Made by a program: the position numbers and the translations under genes. A DNA stretch of 64,000 bases, taken from NCBI GenBank assembly GCA_023443745.1, contig JAEZTB010000002.1:1-64000 (forward strand), written 5' to 3'. The DNA is from Bacillota bacterium (GTDB lineage Bacteria > Bacillota > Clostridia > DSM-8532). Positions 17,512-26,274 of this stretch are shown piece after piece (within the stretch, counting starts at the first letter, position 1; each line of letters starts with the position of its first letter). The notes under the pieces were generated by a model that saw nothing but the letters and a program-made list of their open reading frames with translations, made no database searches and was not told where the DNA came from.

Positions 17512-18420
17512 ATGGGATCATATAAGAACCTTTCAGATTTGTCTCAAAAATCCGACGGTTCAAAAAATAGGATATCCGTGATACATTTTATATGGCTCCT
17601 GATTATAAGAATACGCCATGACAGCATCTCGGCATACGCTTATCATTTGACCTACAGTTTGCTTTTATCTTTTTTCCCGTTTATTATCTTTCTCATGACG
17701 CTTGTAGGCTATGCCAACCTTGACTCCTCAACCATACTGGCTCCGCTGGAAACCTATTTCCCAAAGGAAGTCTATAAGCTTGTATCGGATATCGTCATCG
17801 ATGTGGTAGATCAGCAAAGAGACGGTTTGATGTCTTTTTCCATATTGGTTGCCATATATGCTGCCTCCGGAGGGTTCAGAGCATTCATGGAAGGAACAAA
17901 CCGAGCTATGCGAATCCCCGAGAAAAGAAATATTATCATACGTTATATTATTTCAATTTTTTCAGTCATCTTGTTTGCAATAGCAATCGTAATCGCGCTT
18001 TTGGGAATTGTATTCGGGCAGCAGATTATCAACCTGCTGGATAGACACCCTTCTTTTTTAGCTCTTAAAGAGTTACTTCAAATGTTCCGGTTCATCATAC
18101 CGGAAGTCATCATTTTTCTATTGTTTTTAGTTTTTTATATGTTTGTGCCGGCCAAAAATATATGTTTTCGTTGCGCCATTCCAGGGGCAGTCTTCACGAC
18201 ATTCACATGGACTGTTTTTACTTTGCTTTTCCAGCACTATGTGAATACCTACTCCAATTACTCGAAATTTTATGGGACATTGGGGGCTGTTATCGCATTG
18301 ATGCTATGGCTTTTGCTCACCTCAATGATTATGCTTTTTGGTGTGGAAATTAATGCTCTGATGATGGAATTGGGCATTATAAAGGCACGGAAGAAGAAAG
18401 GTGCCGATAAAGATGATTAA
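17512..18420 (+). CDS. YihY/BrkB family membrane protein
   Basis: A 302-residue protein with six predicted membrane helices in the YihY/BrkB (formerly RNase BN) family. Helix 1 carries AYHLTYSLLLSFFPFIIFL, and SGGFRAFMEGTNRAM and GAVFTTFTWTVFT are family-typical. Function is unsettled; the old tRNase claim was withdrawn, and a transport role is suspected. The ATG at 17512 lies 9 bp after GAGGAG, whereas the ATG at 17506 is only 3 bp away, so the later one was chosen. It ends before a bidirectional terminator shared with deoD. Confidence 0.9.
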   Translation: MGSYKNLSDLSQKSDGSKNRISVIHFIWLLIIRIRHDSISAYAYHLTYSLLLSFFPFIIFLMTLVGYANLDSSTILAPLETYFPKEVYKLVSDIVIDVVDQQRDGLMSFSILVAIYAASGGFRAFMEGTNRAMRIPEKRNIIIRYIISIFSVILFAIAIVIALLGIVFGQQIINLLDRHPSFLALKELLQMFRFIIPEVIIFLLFLVFYMFVPAKNICFRCAIPGAVFTTFTWTVFTLLFQHYVNTYSNYSKFYGTLGAVIALMLWLLLTSMIMLFGVEINALMMELGIIKARKKKGADKDD

Positions 18421-18430
18421 TAATAATTAA

Positions 18431-18467
18431 CCCCTTCTTCTTATGGTTTACCCATAAAAGGAAGGGG
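18431..18467. terminator. Bidirectional terminator between yihY-like gene and deoD
   Basis: CCCCTTC / GAAGGGG closing an inner TTATGG / CCCATAA stem, between convergent genes, with CTTTT after the stem. Confidence 0.75.
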
Positions 18468-18514
18468 CTTTTACAACAAAAGTTCTTCAAAAGACAATGC
18501 TCCGAGTTCTTCAT

Positions 18515-19222
18515 TTATGCTAATTCAAGCGCAATTTCCATCATCTGTGTAAAGGACTTCTCTCTTTCTTCAGACGTGGTTTCCTCATGGTTTACCAGAG
18601 AATCTGAGACAGTCAGGATACATAGGGCATTGGCGCCTGCCTTAGCAGCATTCATATAAAGGGCGGCCGCTTCCATTTCGACAGCTAAAACGCCCATACC
18701 AGCCCATCTTTTCCAGGCATCTGCATCGGCATTGTAGAAAATATCCGAGGATAAAATATTACCCACTTTGACCTCAATGTTTTTTTCCTCAGCAACAGCA
18801 ACAGCCTTTTTTAGTAAAGCCCAGGACGCAGTGGGAGCGAAAGTGCCAGGCAGATTATATTGACTGGCATAATTGGAATTTGTGGAAGCTGCCATACCAA
18901 TAACGACGTCCCTAACCCTGACGTCTTCCTGGTAACTGCCACAGGATCCAACTCTTATGAGATTTTCTACTCCGTAATGATGGATCAGCTCAAAGGTGTA
19001 AATTCCGATGGACGGCATACCCATACCCGTGCCCATGACTGAAATCTTCCTGCCTTTATACGTTCCGGTATAGCCGAACATATTTCTGACCTTGTTGAAC
19101 TGAACAACGTCATTGAGATATTTTTCAGCAATAAATCTGGCTCTCAGCGGATCACCCGGCAGCAGTACGGTTTTTGCTATCATTCCCTCTTGATCAACCT
19201 CGATATGCGGTGTTTTTTCCAT
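18515..19222 (-). CDS. deoD: Purine nucleoside phosphorylase, DeoD type
   Basis: A 235-residue hexameric purine nucleoside phosphorylase that splits purine (deoxy)ribonucleosides with phosphate, feeding purine salvage. N-terminal TVLLPGDPLRARFIAE (phosphate site), GMGMPSIGIYTFEL, RVGSCGSYQEDV (phosphate and ribose) and VEMEAAALY (ribose and base) match the family, as does the length. The catalytic Asp lies in LTVSDSL. AAAGGAGAG precedes the ATG. It is transcribed alone, apart from any deo operon. Confidence 0.96.
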   Translation of the reverse strand: MEKTPHIEVDQEGMIAKTVLLPGDPLRARFIAEKYLNDVVQFNKVRNMFGYTGTYKGRKISVMGTGMGMPSIGIYTFELIHHYGVENLIRVGSCGSYQEDVRVRDVVIGMAASTNSNYASQYNLPGTFAPTASWALLKKAVAVAEEKNIEVKVGNILSSDIFYNADADAWKRWAGMGVLAVEMEAAALYMNAAKAGANALCILTVSDSLVNHEETTSEEREKSFTQMMEIALELA

Positions 19223-19383
19223 GGTATTTCTCTCCTTTTCTTCCTTTTGCTCTATTCTACTAAATTATTGTACCACTTTCCATGTTTTCTTTTCAGTTTT
19301 AATGTTCATACTATTTCGAAGAACTTTAAATATTACTTACGCTTTTGGCAGATTGCCGCGAAACAACAGAAGGAGGATGCTTT

Positions 19384-22300
19384 ATTTTTCACTTAGGCCT
19401 GGATATTGGCTCAACAACGGTAAAGATAGTGGTAATGGACGACGAGGACAACTTACTTGCAAGTCAGTACCGCAGACATTACTCAGATTTGCGTAAGACA
19501 CTGGAGGAGCTTTTACAAGAGCTCACGGATGAGCACCATATTAGGTTCGGCAATGCACGTTTCAGCCTGGCCGTGACTGGTTCGGGTGGGCTTGCTATCT
19601 CTGAAAAGCTGAATTTACCCTTTGTTCAGGAAGTCATAGCCGGCAGTAAAGCCATAGAAAGATACATTCCCGACGTTAATGTCATTATCGAACTGGGCGG
19701 AGAAGATGCCAAAATAACATTTTTTGATAAGGGCGTGGATCAGCGGATGAACGGCATTTGCGCAGGCGGCACCGGTGCCTTTATCGATCAGATGGCATTA
19801 TTGCTGAATACCGATGCTTCAGGCCTGAACAATCTTGCCCAAAACAGCACCACCATCTATCCCATAGCCGCAAGATGCGGTGTTTTCGCTAAAACAGATA
19901 TTCAGCCTCTGTTGAATGAGGGAGCCAGAAAAGAAGATATCGCGGCTTCCATCTTTCAGGCCGTTGTCAATCAAACCATTACAGGGCTAGCCTGCGGCAA
20001 GAAAATAAAAGGAAAAGTCGGATTTTTAGGAGGACCTCTGCATTTTCTGCCCATGCTAAGGCTCAGATTCCAACAAACCCTTGGCCTCAAAGACCATGAG
20101 ATAATCGCGCCGGAGCATGCCGAGGTTTATGTAGCCATGGGGGCAGCACTCACGGCCAAGAAGCAAAGTATTAAAGCTTTTTCAATTACAGAATTGCTTG
20201 AAAAATTGAGGTTGGACAAAAGCTGCCCTATGTCAGAGACTAATCATCTTGATCCCTTATTTAATGACGAAGAAGAGTACCGTCACTTTCTGGACAGGCA
20301 TGCAGAACATAAGCTTAAAACCAATAAGCTTGAGGATTACAAAGGAAAATGCTTTCTCGGACTGGATGTGGGCTCAACCACCAGTAAACTGGTACTGATT
20401 GATGAAGACAGCTGCATGCTTTTTTCATCCTATGGCAGCAACGAAGGAAGCCCTCTGTCTTCTGCGGCAAAAATGCTTATCGACGCCTATTCCCGGCTTC
20501 CAAAGGGAGCAGAGATTGCTTATAGTGCGGTTACCGGCTATGGTGAAAATCTTATCAAGTCGGCATTCTCCTGTGACCTCGGTGAAGTGGAAACCATTGC
20601 GCATTATACCGCAGCAAAAGCTTTTCTGCCCGATGTGGACCTGATCCTGGATATAGGCGGACAGGACATGAAGTGCCTTAAAGTCAGCCATGGCACTATT
20701 TCCCATGTCATGTTGAATGAAGCCTGCTCTTCAGGTTGCGGTTCGTTTATTGAGACTTTTGCCAAGTCCTTGAATATGAGTGTCGAAGAGTTTTCCAGGC
20801 AGGGACTAAAAGCGCGGGCACCTGTTGACTTAGGCTCACGGTGTACGGTTTTTATGAATTCCAAGGTCAAACAGGCCCAGAAGGAAGGGGTATCCCTTGG
20901 AGATCTCTCCGCAGGGCTATGCTATTCTGTCATAAAGAATGCCCTGTATAAGGTCATTAAAATTAAAGATCCTTCAGAATTAGGGGATAAAATCATGGTC
21001 CAGGGAGGGACCTTCCTCAATGATGCCATCTTACGTAGTTTTGAGAAGATAACGGGCAAGGAAGTTGTACGGCCGGATATTGCAGGACTAATGGGAGCAT
21101 TCGGGGTGGCTCTTCTGGCCAAGCAGGCCTGGAGCGGAGGGAAGCAAACCTCCCTTATAGGAGCTGAAAAGCTGGCGGGTTTTTCTTATGACACAAAGAT
21201 TACACGCTGTAAAAAATGTACCAATCAGTGTCTTTTGACCGTCAATACATTTGGAAACGGACAAAAGTGCATAACCGGAAATCGGTGCGAAAACGGAGCA
21301 GGCCTTGACCGCTCCAACAAAGTACCTGATCTTTACGAATATAAATTCAACAGGCTCTTTAAATATAAGCCTTTTGATATTGACCGGGCTCCCCGTGGAA
21401 TCATAGGAATACCAAGGGTACTCAATATGTATGAAAACTATCCTTTCTGGTTTACCTTTTTTTCAGCGCTGGGATTCAGAGTTGAGCTCTCCCCTGTTTC
21501 CAGTCGGATGCTTTATGAGATGGGCATGGACACCATCTCGTCGGATACGGCCTGTTACCCCGCCAAATTAGTTCATGGGCATATTGCAGCCCTTATCCGG
21601 CAAAATGTAAAGCATATTTTTTATCCCTGTATACCTAAAGAGCGAGTAGAATTCAAAAATACCGACAATTGCTATAATTGCCCCATCGTCACGGCCTACG
21701 CCGAAGTGATCAAAGCCAATATGGATCTGCTCCGGGAAAATGGGGTCAGATTCCATCATCCTTTTCTCCCCTATGAAGATAAAGCCAGGCTCATCCAAAG
21801 GCTTTTTGATGAATTCAAGAGCTGCGGTGCTACCTTGAAAGAAGTCGCCCGAGCTGTAGAAGAGGCCTGGAATGAAGATGTCAGGTTTAAGGAGGATATC
21901 CGGAGAAAAGGGGAAGAAGTACTGGCCGGGTTAAAAACAACAGACGGCTGGGGTATTGTTTTGTCGGGCCGCCCCTACCATTTGGACCCTGAAGTCAACC
22001 ACGGCATTCCAAAAATACTAACCTCTCTGGGGCTTGCGGTGCTTACAGAGGATTCAGTTTCACATTTGGGCCATGTAGAAAGGCCTTTAAGGGTTTTGGA
22101 TCAATGGATGTATCACTCAAGGCTTTATGAAGCAGCAGATTTTGTTTCAAAGAATGCCAATCTTGAGCTTGTCCATCTGAATTCCTTTGGCTGCGGTCCC
22201 GATTCTATTGCATCCGAGCAGGCCCAGGAAATTTTGAAAAAGACCGGCAAGATTTATACCATGCTTAAAATAGACGAGGTCAGCAATCTGGGTGCAATTA

Positions 22301-23676
22301 AAATTCGCCTGAGATCGTTAAAGGCGGCCATGGAGGCAAGGCCTGGAATGGCGGAGAAAGCTCTTCCCAACTCCCAGCCTTTTGCAAGGCCTGTTTTCAC
22401 AAAAGAAATGAAAAATCATCACACCATTCTGGCTCCTCAAATGGCACCCATACATTTTGAGCTGGTCCAGGAGGCTGTCCGGTCAGAAGGGTATCTTTTT
22501 GAAGTCCTGTCCACTGTTGATAAAGCGGATATTGAAGAAGGCCTAAAATATGTGAACAATGACTCCTGCTATCCTTCCATCATCATTATAGGGCAAATCC
22601 TAAGAGCTTTGAAATCAGGAAAATATGACATCAACCATACTTCAGTCATCATATCCCAAACAGGCGGCCCGTGCAGAGCCAGCAATTACCTGGCTCTCCT
22701 GAAAAAAGCCTTACAGGATACAGGGTTTCATAACATTCCTATTATCTCGCTAAACGTAGCCGGTCTAGAGAAGAACCCCGGGTTTAAAATCACCCCGTCA
22801 TTGGGGAAAAAGGCTATTATGGCTCTTATCTACGGCGATCTTCTCATGAAAGTCCTATTCCAGATCCGACCCTATGAAAAGGAAATAGGAAGAACCAATC
22901 AACTTTTTCAAGAGTGGATGGAAAAATGTAAAAGAAATCTTCACATAGCTAATCGAAAGGATTTTCGTGACAACTTGGGGCAAATTGTCAAGGATTTTGA
23001 AGGGATAGCCATTGAAGATGCGAAAAAGCCCAGGGTAGGCCTGGTGGGTGAAATTCTTGTTAAATATCATCCCACAGCCAACAACAATATGGCATCCTTT
23101 ATTGAACAATCGGGAGCCGAGATGGTTGTACCGGCTCTGACCGATTTCTTCCTCTATTGCGCCTATGGACGGGAGATGAATTTTAAATATCTTTCAGGCG
23201 GAAATACCCAAAGAATAATCGGTAATCTTTTCATACGTGCCGTTGAGAGCTACCGCAACGATATGCGCGCTGCGCTTAAAGGGAGCAAACGATTTAAAGT
23301 TCCTGTCTCCATTGATGAAATGGCTGAAAAGGTCAAGCCCTTTCTTTCCCTCTGCAATCATACGGGCGAAGGCTGGCTGCTCACAGCCGAAATGGTTGAA
23401 TTAATAGAGGAAGGCGCTCATAATATCATCTGCATGCAACCCTTCGCCTGCCTTCCCAACCATATTACGGGAAAGGGCATGATTAAAACCCTCAAGGATA
23501 GGTATCCCCAGACCAATATTGTGGCAGTGGATTATGATCCGGGAGCCAGCGAGGTCAATCAGATCAACCGGATCAAGCTGATGCTGGAAAGAGCAAGATC
23601 CAGTGATCAAGATATTCCTGGTGTTCATGAAAAAAAGGTGGAGCAAGAGGCTATCCCCTCAGGGTTGCCTATATGA
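19384..23676 (+). CDS. 2-hydroxyacyl-CoA dehydratase activase-like giant protein
   Basis: About 1430 residues. Two BcrAD/BadFG ATPase modules occur in tandem: the first opens HLGLDIGSTTVKIVV and has NGICAGGTGAF, the second opens FLGLDVGSTTSKLVL and has NEACSSGCGSF; the Cys residues are those that hold the bridging [4Fe-4S] cluster in activases. A DUF2229/CoA-activase C-terminal half follows, with further Cys (KKCTNQC, ITGNRC, NDSCYP). Archetypes drive ATP-dependent electron injection into radical dehydratases. This long form is widespread in anaerobes and its substrate is unknown; no dehydratase genes adjoin. The frame opens at TTG 19345 without a ribosome site. AGAAGGAGG lies 7 bp before ATT 19384, which gives the canonical N-terminus, so an AUU start is proposed. 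Confidence 0.85.
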   Translation: MFHLGLDIGSTTVKIVVMDDEDNLLASQYRRHYSDLRKTLEELLQELTDEHHIRFGNARFSLAVTGSGGLAISEKLNLPFVQEVIAGSKAIERYIPDVNVIIELGGEDAKITFFDKGVDQRMNGICAGGTGAFIDQMALLLNTDASGLNNLAQNSTTIYPIAARCGVFAKTDIQPLLNEGARKEDIAASIFQAVVNQTITGLACGKKIKGKVGFLGGPLHFLPMLRLRFQQTLGLKDHEIIAPEHAEVYVAMGAALTAKKQSIKAFSITELLEKLRLDKSCPMSETNHLDPLFNDEEEYRHFLDRHAEHKLKTNKLEDYKGKCFLGLDVGSTTSKLVLIDEDSCMLFSSYGSNEGSPLSSAAKMLIDAYSRLPKGAEIAYSAVTGYGENLIKSAFSCDLGEVETIAHYTAAKAFLPDVDLILDIGGQDMKCLKVSHGTISHVMLNEACSSGCGSFIETFAKSLNMSVEEFSRQGLKARAPVDLGSRCTVFMNSKVKQAQKEGVSLGDLSAGLCYSVIKNALYKVIKIKDPSELGDKIMVQGGTFLNDAILRSFEKITGKEVVRPDIAGLMGAFGVALLAKQAWSGGKQTSLIGAEKLAGFSYDTKITRCKKCTNQCLLTVNTFGNGQKCITGNRCENGAGLDRSNKVPDLYEYKFNRLFKYKPFDIDRAPRGIIGIPRVLNMYENYPFWFTFFSALGFRVELSPVSSRMLYEMGMDTISSDTACYPAKLVHGHIAALIRQNVKHIFYPCIPKERVEFKNTDNCYNCPIVTAYAEVIKANMDLLRENGVRFHHPFLPYEDKARLIQRLFDEFKSCGATLKEVARAVEEAWNEDVRFKEDIRRKGEEVLAGLKTTDGWGIVLSGRPYHLDPEVNHGIPKILTSLGLAVLTEDSVSHLGHVERPLRVLDQWMYHSRLYEAADFVSKNANLELVHLNSFGCGPDSIASEQAQEILKKTGKIYTMLKIDEVSNLGAIKIRLRSLKAAMEARPGMAEKALPNSQPFARPVFTKEMKNHHTILAPQMAPIHFELVQEAVRSEGYLFEVLSTVDKADIEEGLKYVNNDSCYPSIIIIGQILRALKSGKYDINHTSVIISQTGGPCRASNYLALLKKALQDTGFHNIPIISLNVAGLEKNPGFKITPSLGKKAIMALIYGDLLMKVLFQIRPYEKEIGRTNQLFQEWMEKCKRNLHIANRKDFRDNLGQIVKDFEGIAIEDAKKPRVGLVGEILVKYHPTANNNMASFIEQSGAEMVVPALTDFFLYCAYGREMNFKYLSGGNTQRIIGNLFIRAVESYRNDMRAALKGSKRFKVPVSIDEMAEKVKPFLSLCNHTGEGWLLTAEMVELIEEGAHNIICMQPFACLPNHITGKGMIKTLKDRYPQTNIVAVDYDPGASEVNQINRIKLMLERARSSDQDIPGVHEKKVEQEAIPSGLPI

Positions 23677-25112
23677 TCAACTGTGACAATGAAACCTGTC
23701 AGAAAGCCTTCATATGTATTTGCATCCATAGTGCCAATAGCTTGAAATTGTATGACGAGAGAACCATCCTCAAAATGGCAGTATAATCGAAACATTTGCA
23801 AAGTGTCAAAAAGCTCAATATAGATGATGCATGTTTTTTCATCAACCCATGTTGCGGCATTTGCCGACTCATGGCCAAAGAACGGATCACTACTAATGAT
23901 CCAATGATTCAAGCCAAAGCATAAATCAAATTTTTCATTACCCCTAAAAAAGCTTAATCTGGAATTGTTACCTTCGAATATAAATTCGCATTCACCATAG
24001 TTTAAATGGTTCTTCTCAAAATTAAAACGCTTGCCTGATACCCTTTCCTCTGTCGGTGAGTGAGCATGACCCTCCGGTAAAATAAGGGTAAGCCCATCAA
24101 GTCTTTTTTCTATTTCTGAGTATGTTATGGGGTCGCTTTTGAGGGGCTCTTCCTTTAAAGCAGGGTATATGGTTTCCCATAAGCTGTCAAGAATCATTTG
24201 GTGCCCATCTGTTGCATGCAATGTATTGGCGGTTGACACAAAAACAGCATCTTTATCGGGTATGACGACAATAAATTGGCCTCCCATTCCAAAAGCACAG
24301 TAGGAATTTTTGCGTGTGCGCCAGAACTGATAGCCGTATCCATGCAACCCATCCAGCATGGTTCTGCTGTTTGAATTATTAATGTGATTTGCAGTACTTA
24401 ATTCAACCCATCCTTCAGGTAAAATGCGCTCGTTCTTCCATATCCCCTTCTGAAGATAAAGCAGGCCGAATTTCGCTAAATCTTCGATTGTGCATTTTAT
24501 ACCGTTTCCACCTTTGTTTATTCCCAAGGGGCAGCTTTCCCATTCAATCCGGCTTATGCCAAGCAGTTCAAACAGTCTTGGCTTCAGGTAATCAAGAACC
24601 GTCATGCCTGTTACCTTTTGAATGATCGCGCAAAGTGTATGGGTTCCCGTGGTATCATAAGCAAAGACTGTTCCCGGGGTATATTGTGGAGGTGTATTTA
24701 AAAAGCTCTTTACCCAGTCTTCAACAGATATATCCATAGATTTGGGATGACCTGTAGTCATGGTCAGCAAATGCTTCACGTTCATCATGGCTGTATATTT
24801 GTTTATATCAGGAGGCAACTTATCAGGAAAAAAATTGATGACCCTATCCTCTAAGGATACAAGCCCCTCCCCTATCAAAATTCCTATTGCTGACGAAGTT
24901 ATACTTTTACTTACAAAAAATATTCGATGTAGCAGCTTACCGTTAAAGGGCTTATAGTAACCCTCGGCAACAACCTTTCCATGCTTTAACAGCATGAAGC
25001 CATGCAAATTTATTTTTTTCTCATTTACGCTGTCCAAAAAGGCCAGGATACCATCCGGCTGCACCCCTGCAGGTTCCGGCCTTGCTCTCTCCAGCATAAA
25101 ATGTCCATCCAT
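23625..25112 (-). CDS. Beta-lactamase/serine-hydrolase homologue lacking its nucleophile
   Basis: A 495-residue protein of the serine beta-lactamase-like (class C / esterase EstB) family, with a beta-lactamase fold at about residues 20-320 and a C-terminal extension of about 170 residues. The SxxK motif position reads F66-V-S-K69 where relatives have SVSK, so the nucleophilic Ser is missing; one C-to-T change would do this. Tyr152 (AYDTTG) and the GMGGQFI strand replacing KTG are present. No signal peptide is seen. GGAAGGGG precedes the ATG. The gene is convergent with the preceding giant gene and overlaps it by 52 bp. It is either a pseudoenzyme or recently inactivated. Confidence 0.85.
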   Translation of the reverse strand: MDGHFMLERARPEPAGVQPDGILAFLDSVNEKKINLHGFMLLKHGKVVAEGYYKPFNGKLLHRIFFVSKSITSSAIGILIGEGLVSLEDRVINFFPDKLPPDINKYTAMMNVKHLLTMTTGHPKSMDISVEDWVKSFLNTPPQYTPGTVFAYDTTGTHTLCAIIQKVTGMTVLDYLKPRLFELLGISRIEWESCPLGINKGGNGIKCTIEDLAKFGLLYLQKGIWKNERILPEGWVELSTANHINNSNSRTMLDGLHGYGYQFWRTRKNSYCAFGMGGQFIVVIPDKDAVFVSTANTLHATDGHQMILDSLWETIYPALKEEPLKSDPITYSEIEKRLDGLTLILPEGHAHSPTEERVSGKRFNFEKNHLNYGECEFIFEGNNSRLSFFRGNEKFDLCFGLNHWIISSDPFFGHESANAATWVDEKTCIIYIELFDTLQMFRLYCHFEDGSLVIQFQAIGTMDANTYEGFLTGFIVTVDHIGNPEGIASCSTFFS

Positions 25113-25236
25113 ATATTCACACCCCTTCCTGCTTATTCTTCTATCATATCACTATCAAAACAAATGAATGAATAGAAAAACAATGAAACGAAAGACTATA
25201 GAAGAAATCAGCCACCAACCTGAAAAGGAGAACCCT

Positions 25237-26175
25237 ATGCCGGAAAATGAGATAAAATCAAAAGCTTTATCAGCTCGTAGCGCTTATAATCTCGCCAATG
25301 TTGAAAAAACCGCTCCCCAGTTCCTGCCCATTACACCTCGTTGGCTCACAAGGTTTTTGGAATGGAAGGCCCTGGATTCCGGTATTTTTCGCCTAAATAC
25401 AGTCAAGGATGGCGAGAAGCTGCTTGATGTGCTTTGTTCACAGAAAAACAGCGATAATATACCCGAAGGATTTATCGATTATGAGCCCAATCCAAGAGAG
25501 TATATTCTGACCTCGGTTTCATCCATTATTAAAATGGAAACACGGGTTTCCGATATCTACAGCAAGCCTTACGACCAGATCAAGGAACAGCTCCGGCTGG
25601 GAATGGAAAGCATTAAAGAGAAGCAAGAAAGCCTGATCGTTAATAGTAGCGACTACGGCTTATTAAATAACATTGACTCTTCCCAGAGAATACAGTCCCA
25701 TTCCGGCTATCCCACCCCGGATGATTTTGACGAGCTCATCACCAAGGTCTGGAAGGAGCCTTCCTTCTTTCTCGCCCATCCTGCCGCCGTTGCCGCTTTT
25801 GGCCGGGAATGCACCAAACGGGGTGTACCGCCTGTGGCAGTCAGTCTATACGGATCACCTTTCCTGACCTGGAGAGGCATTCCCATTGTGCCCTGTGACA
25901 AGCTCCTTGTTGATGGCCTGAAAAAACCCAAGAATAATAAAGGAAAGACTGATATTCTGCTCGTCCGAAGCGGGGAGAGAAAACAGGGCGTTATCGGCCT
26001 CTATCAGGCAGGCTTACCGGGAGAACAATCAAAGGGTCTGTCAGTTCGGTTTATGGGTATAGACAATCAGGGAATCGGAAGCTACTTGCTTTCTATCTAT
26101 TGCTCTGTGGCCATATTGACAGAAGATGCCGTCGCCGTACTCGAAAACGTGGATATAGGGATGATCGAAAACTAG
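25237..26175 (+). CDS. Family 2A encapsulin shell protein
   Basis: A 312-residue HK97-fold shell protein of encapsulin family 2A (SrpI / mycobacterial MMP-I type). Typical features: N-terminal ALSARSAYNLANVEKT arm, the ITPRWLTRFLEWKALDSGIF segment with RLNTVK, and the DFDELITKVWKEPSFFLAHP E-loop/P-domain region. Sixty copies assemble into a 24-28 nm cage in known members. The gene downstream encodes a cysteine desulfurase with a long N-terminal extension, the known cargo class of family 2A. The frame opens at 25168, but AAAAGGAG sits 6 bp before the ATG at 25237 and the protein then begins as homologues do. The pair probably stores or handles sulfur under sulfur limitation or stress, as shown in a cyanobacterium. 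Confidence 0.9.
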   Translation: MPENEIKSKALSARSAYNLANVEKTAPQFLPITPRWLTRFLEWKALDSGIFRLNTVKDGEKLLDVLCSQKNSDNIPEGFIDYEPNPREYILTSVSSIIKMETRVSDIYSKPYDQIKEQLRLGMESIKEKQESLIVNSSDYGLLNNIDSSQRIQSHSGYPTPDDFDELITKVWKEPSFFLAHPAAVAAFGRECTKRGVPPVAVSLYGSPFLTWRGIPIVPCDKLLVDGLKKPKNNKGKTDILLVRSGERKQGVIGLYQAGLPGEQSKGLSVRFMGIDNQGIGSYLLSIYCSVAILTEDAVAVLENVDIGMIEN

Positions 26176-26184
26176 TCTCCGATA

Positions 26185-26208
26185 AATCTTCCGCAAAAGC
26201 GGAAGATT
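26185..26208 (+). promoter_or_regulatory. Intergenic hairpin between shell and cargo genes
   Basis: A perfect 10-bp stem, AATCTTCCGC / GCGGAAGATT, with an AAAA loop, 10 bp after the shell stop codon. No U-tract follows, so it is more likely an RNA-processing or stability element, or a leaky attenuator, that sets the ratio of shell to cargo. Confidence 0.6.
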
Positions 26209-26220
26209 CGGAAGTCATAT

Positions 26221-26266
26221 TTCGATTGCTCCATAGGATGATCGAAAAATTCGATTGCTCCATAGG
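26221..26266 (+). repeat. 17-bp direct repeat ahead of the cargo gene
   Basis: TTCGATTGCTCCATAGG occurs at 26221-26237 and 26250-26266 (period 29). ATGATCGAAAA, the end of the shell gene, recurs just after the first copy. This looks like a tandem duplication around the cargo ribosome site. Confidence 0.8.
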
Positions 26267-26274
26267 TAACTACT

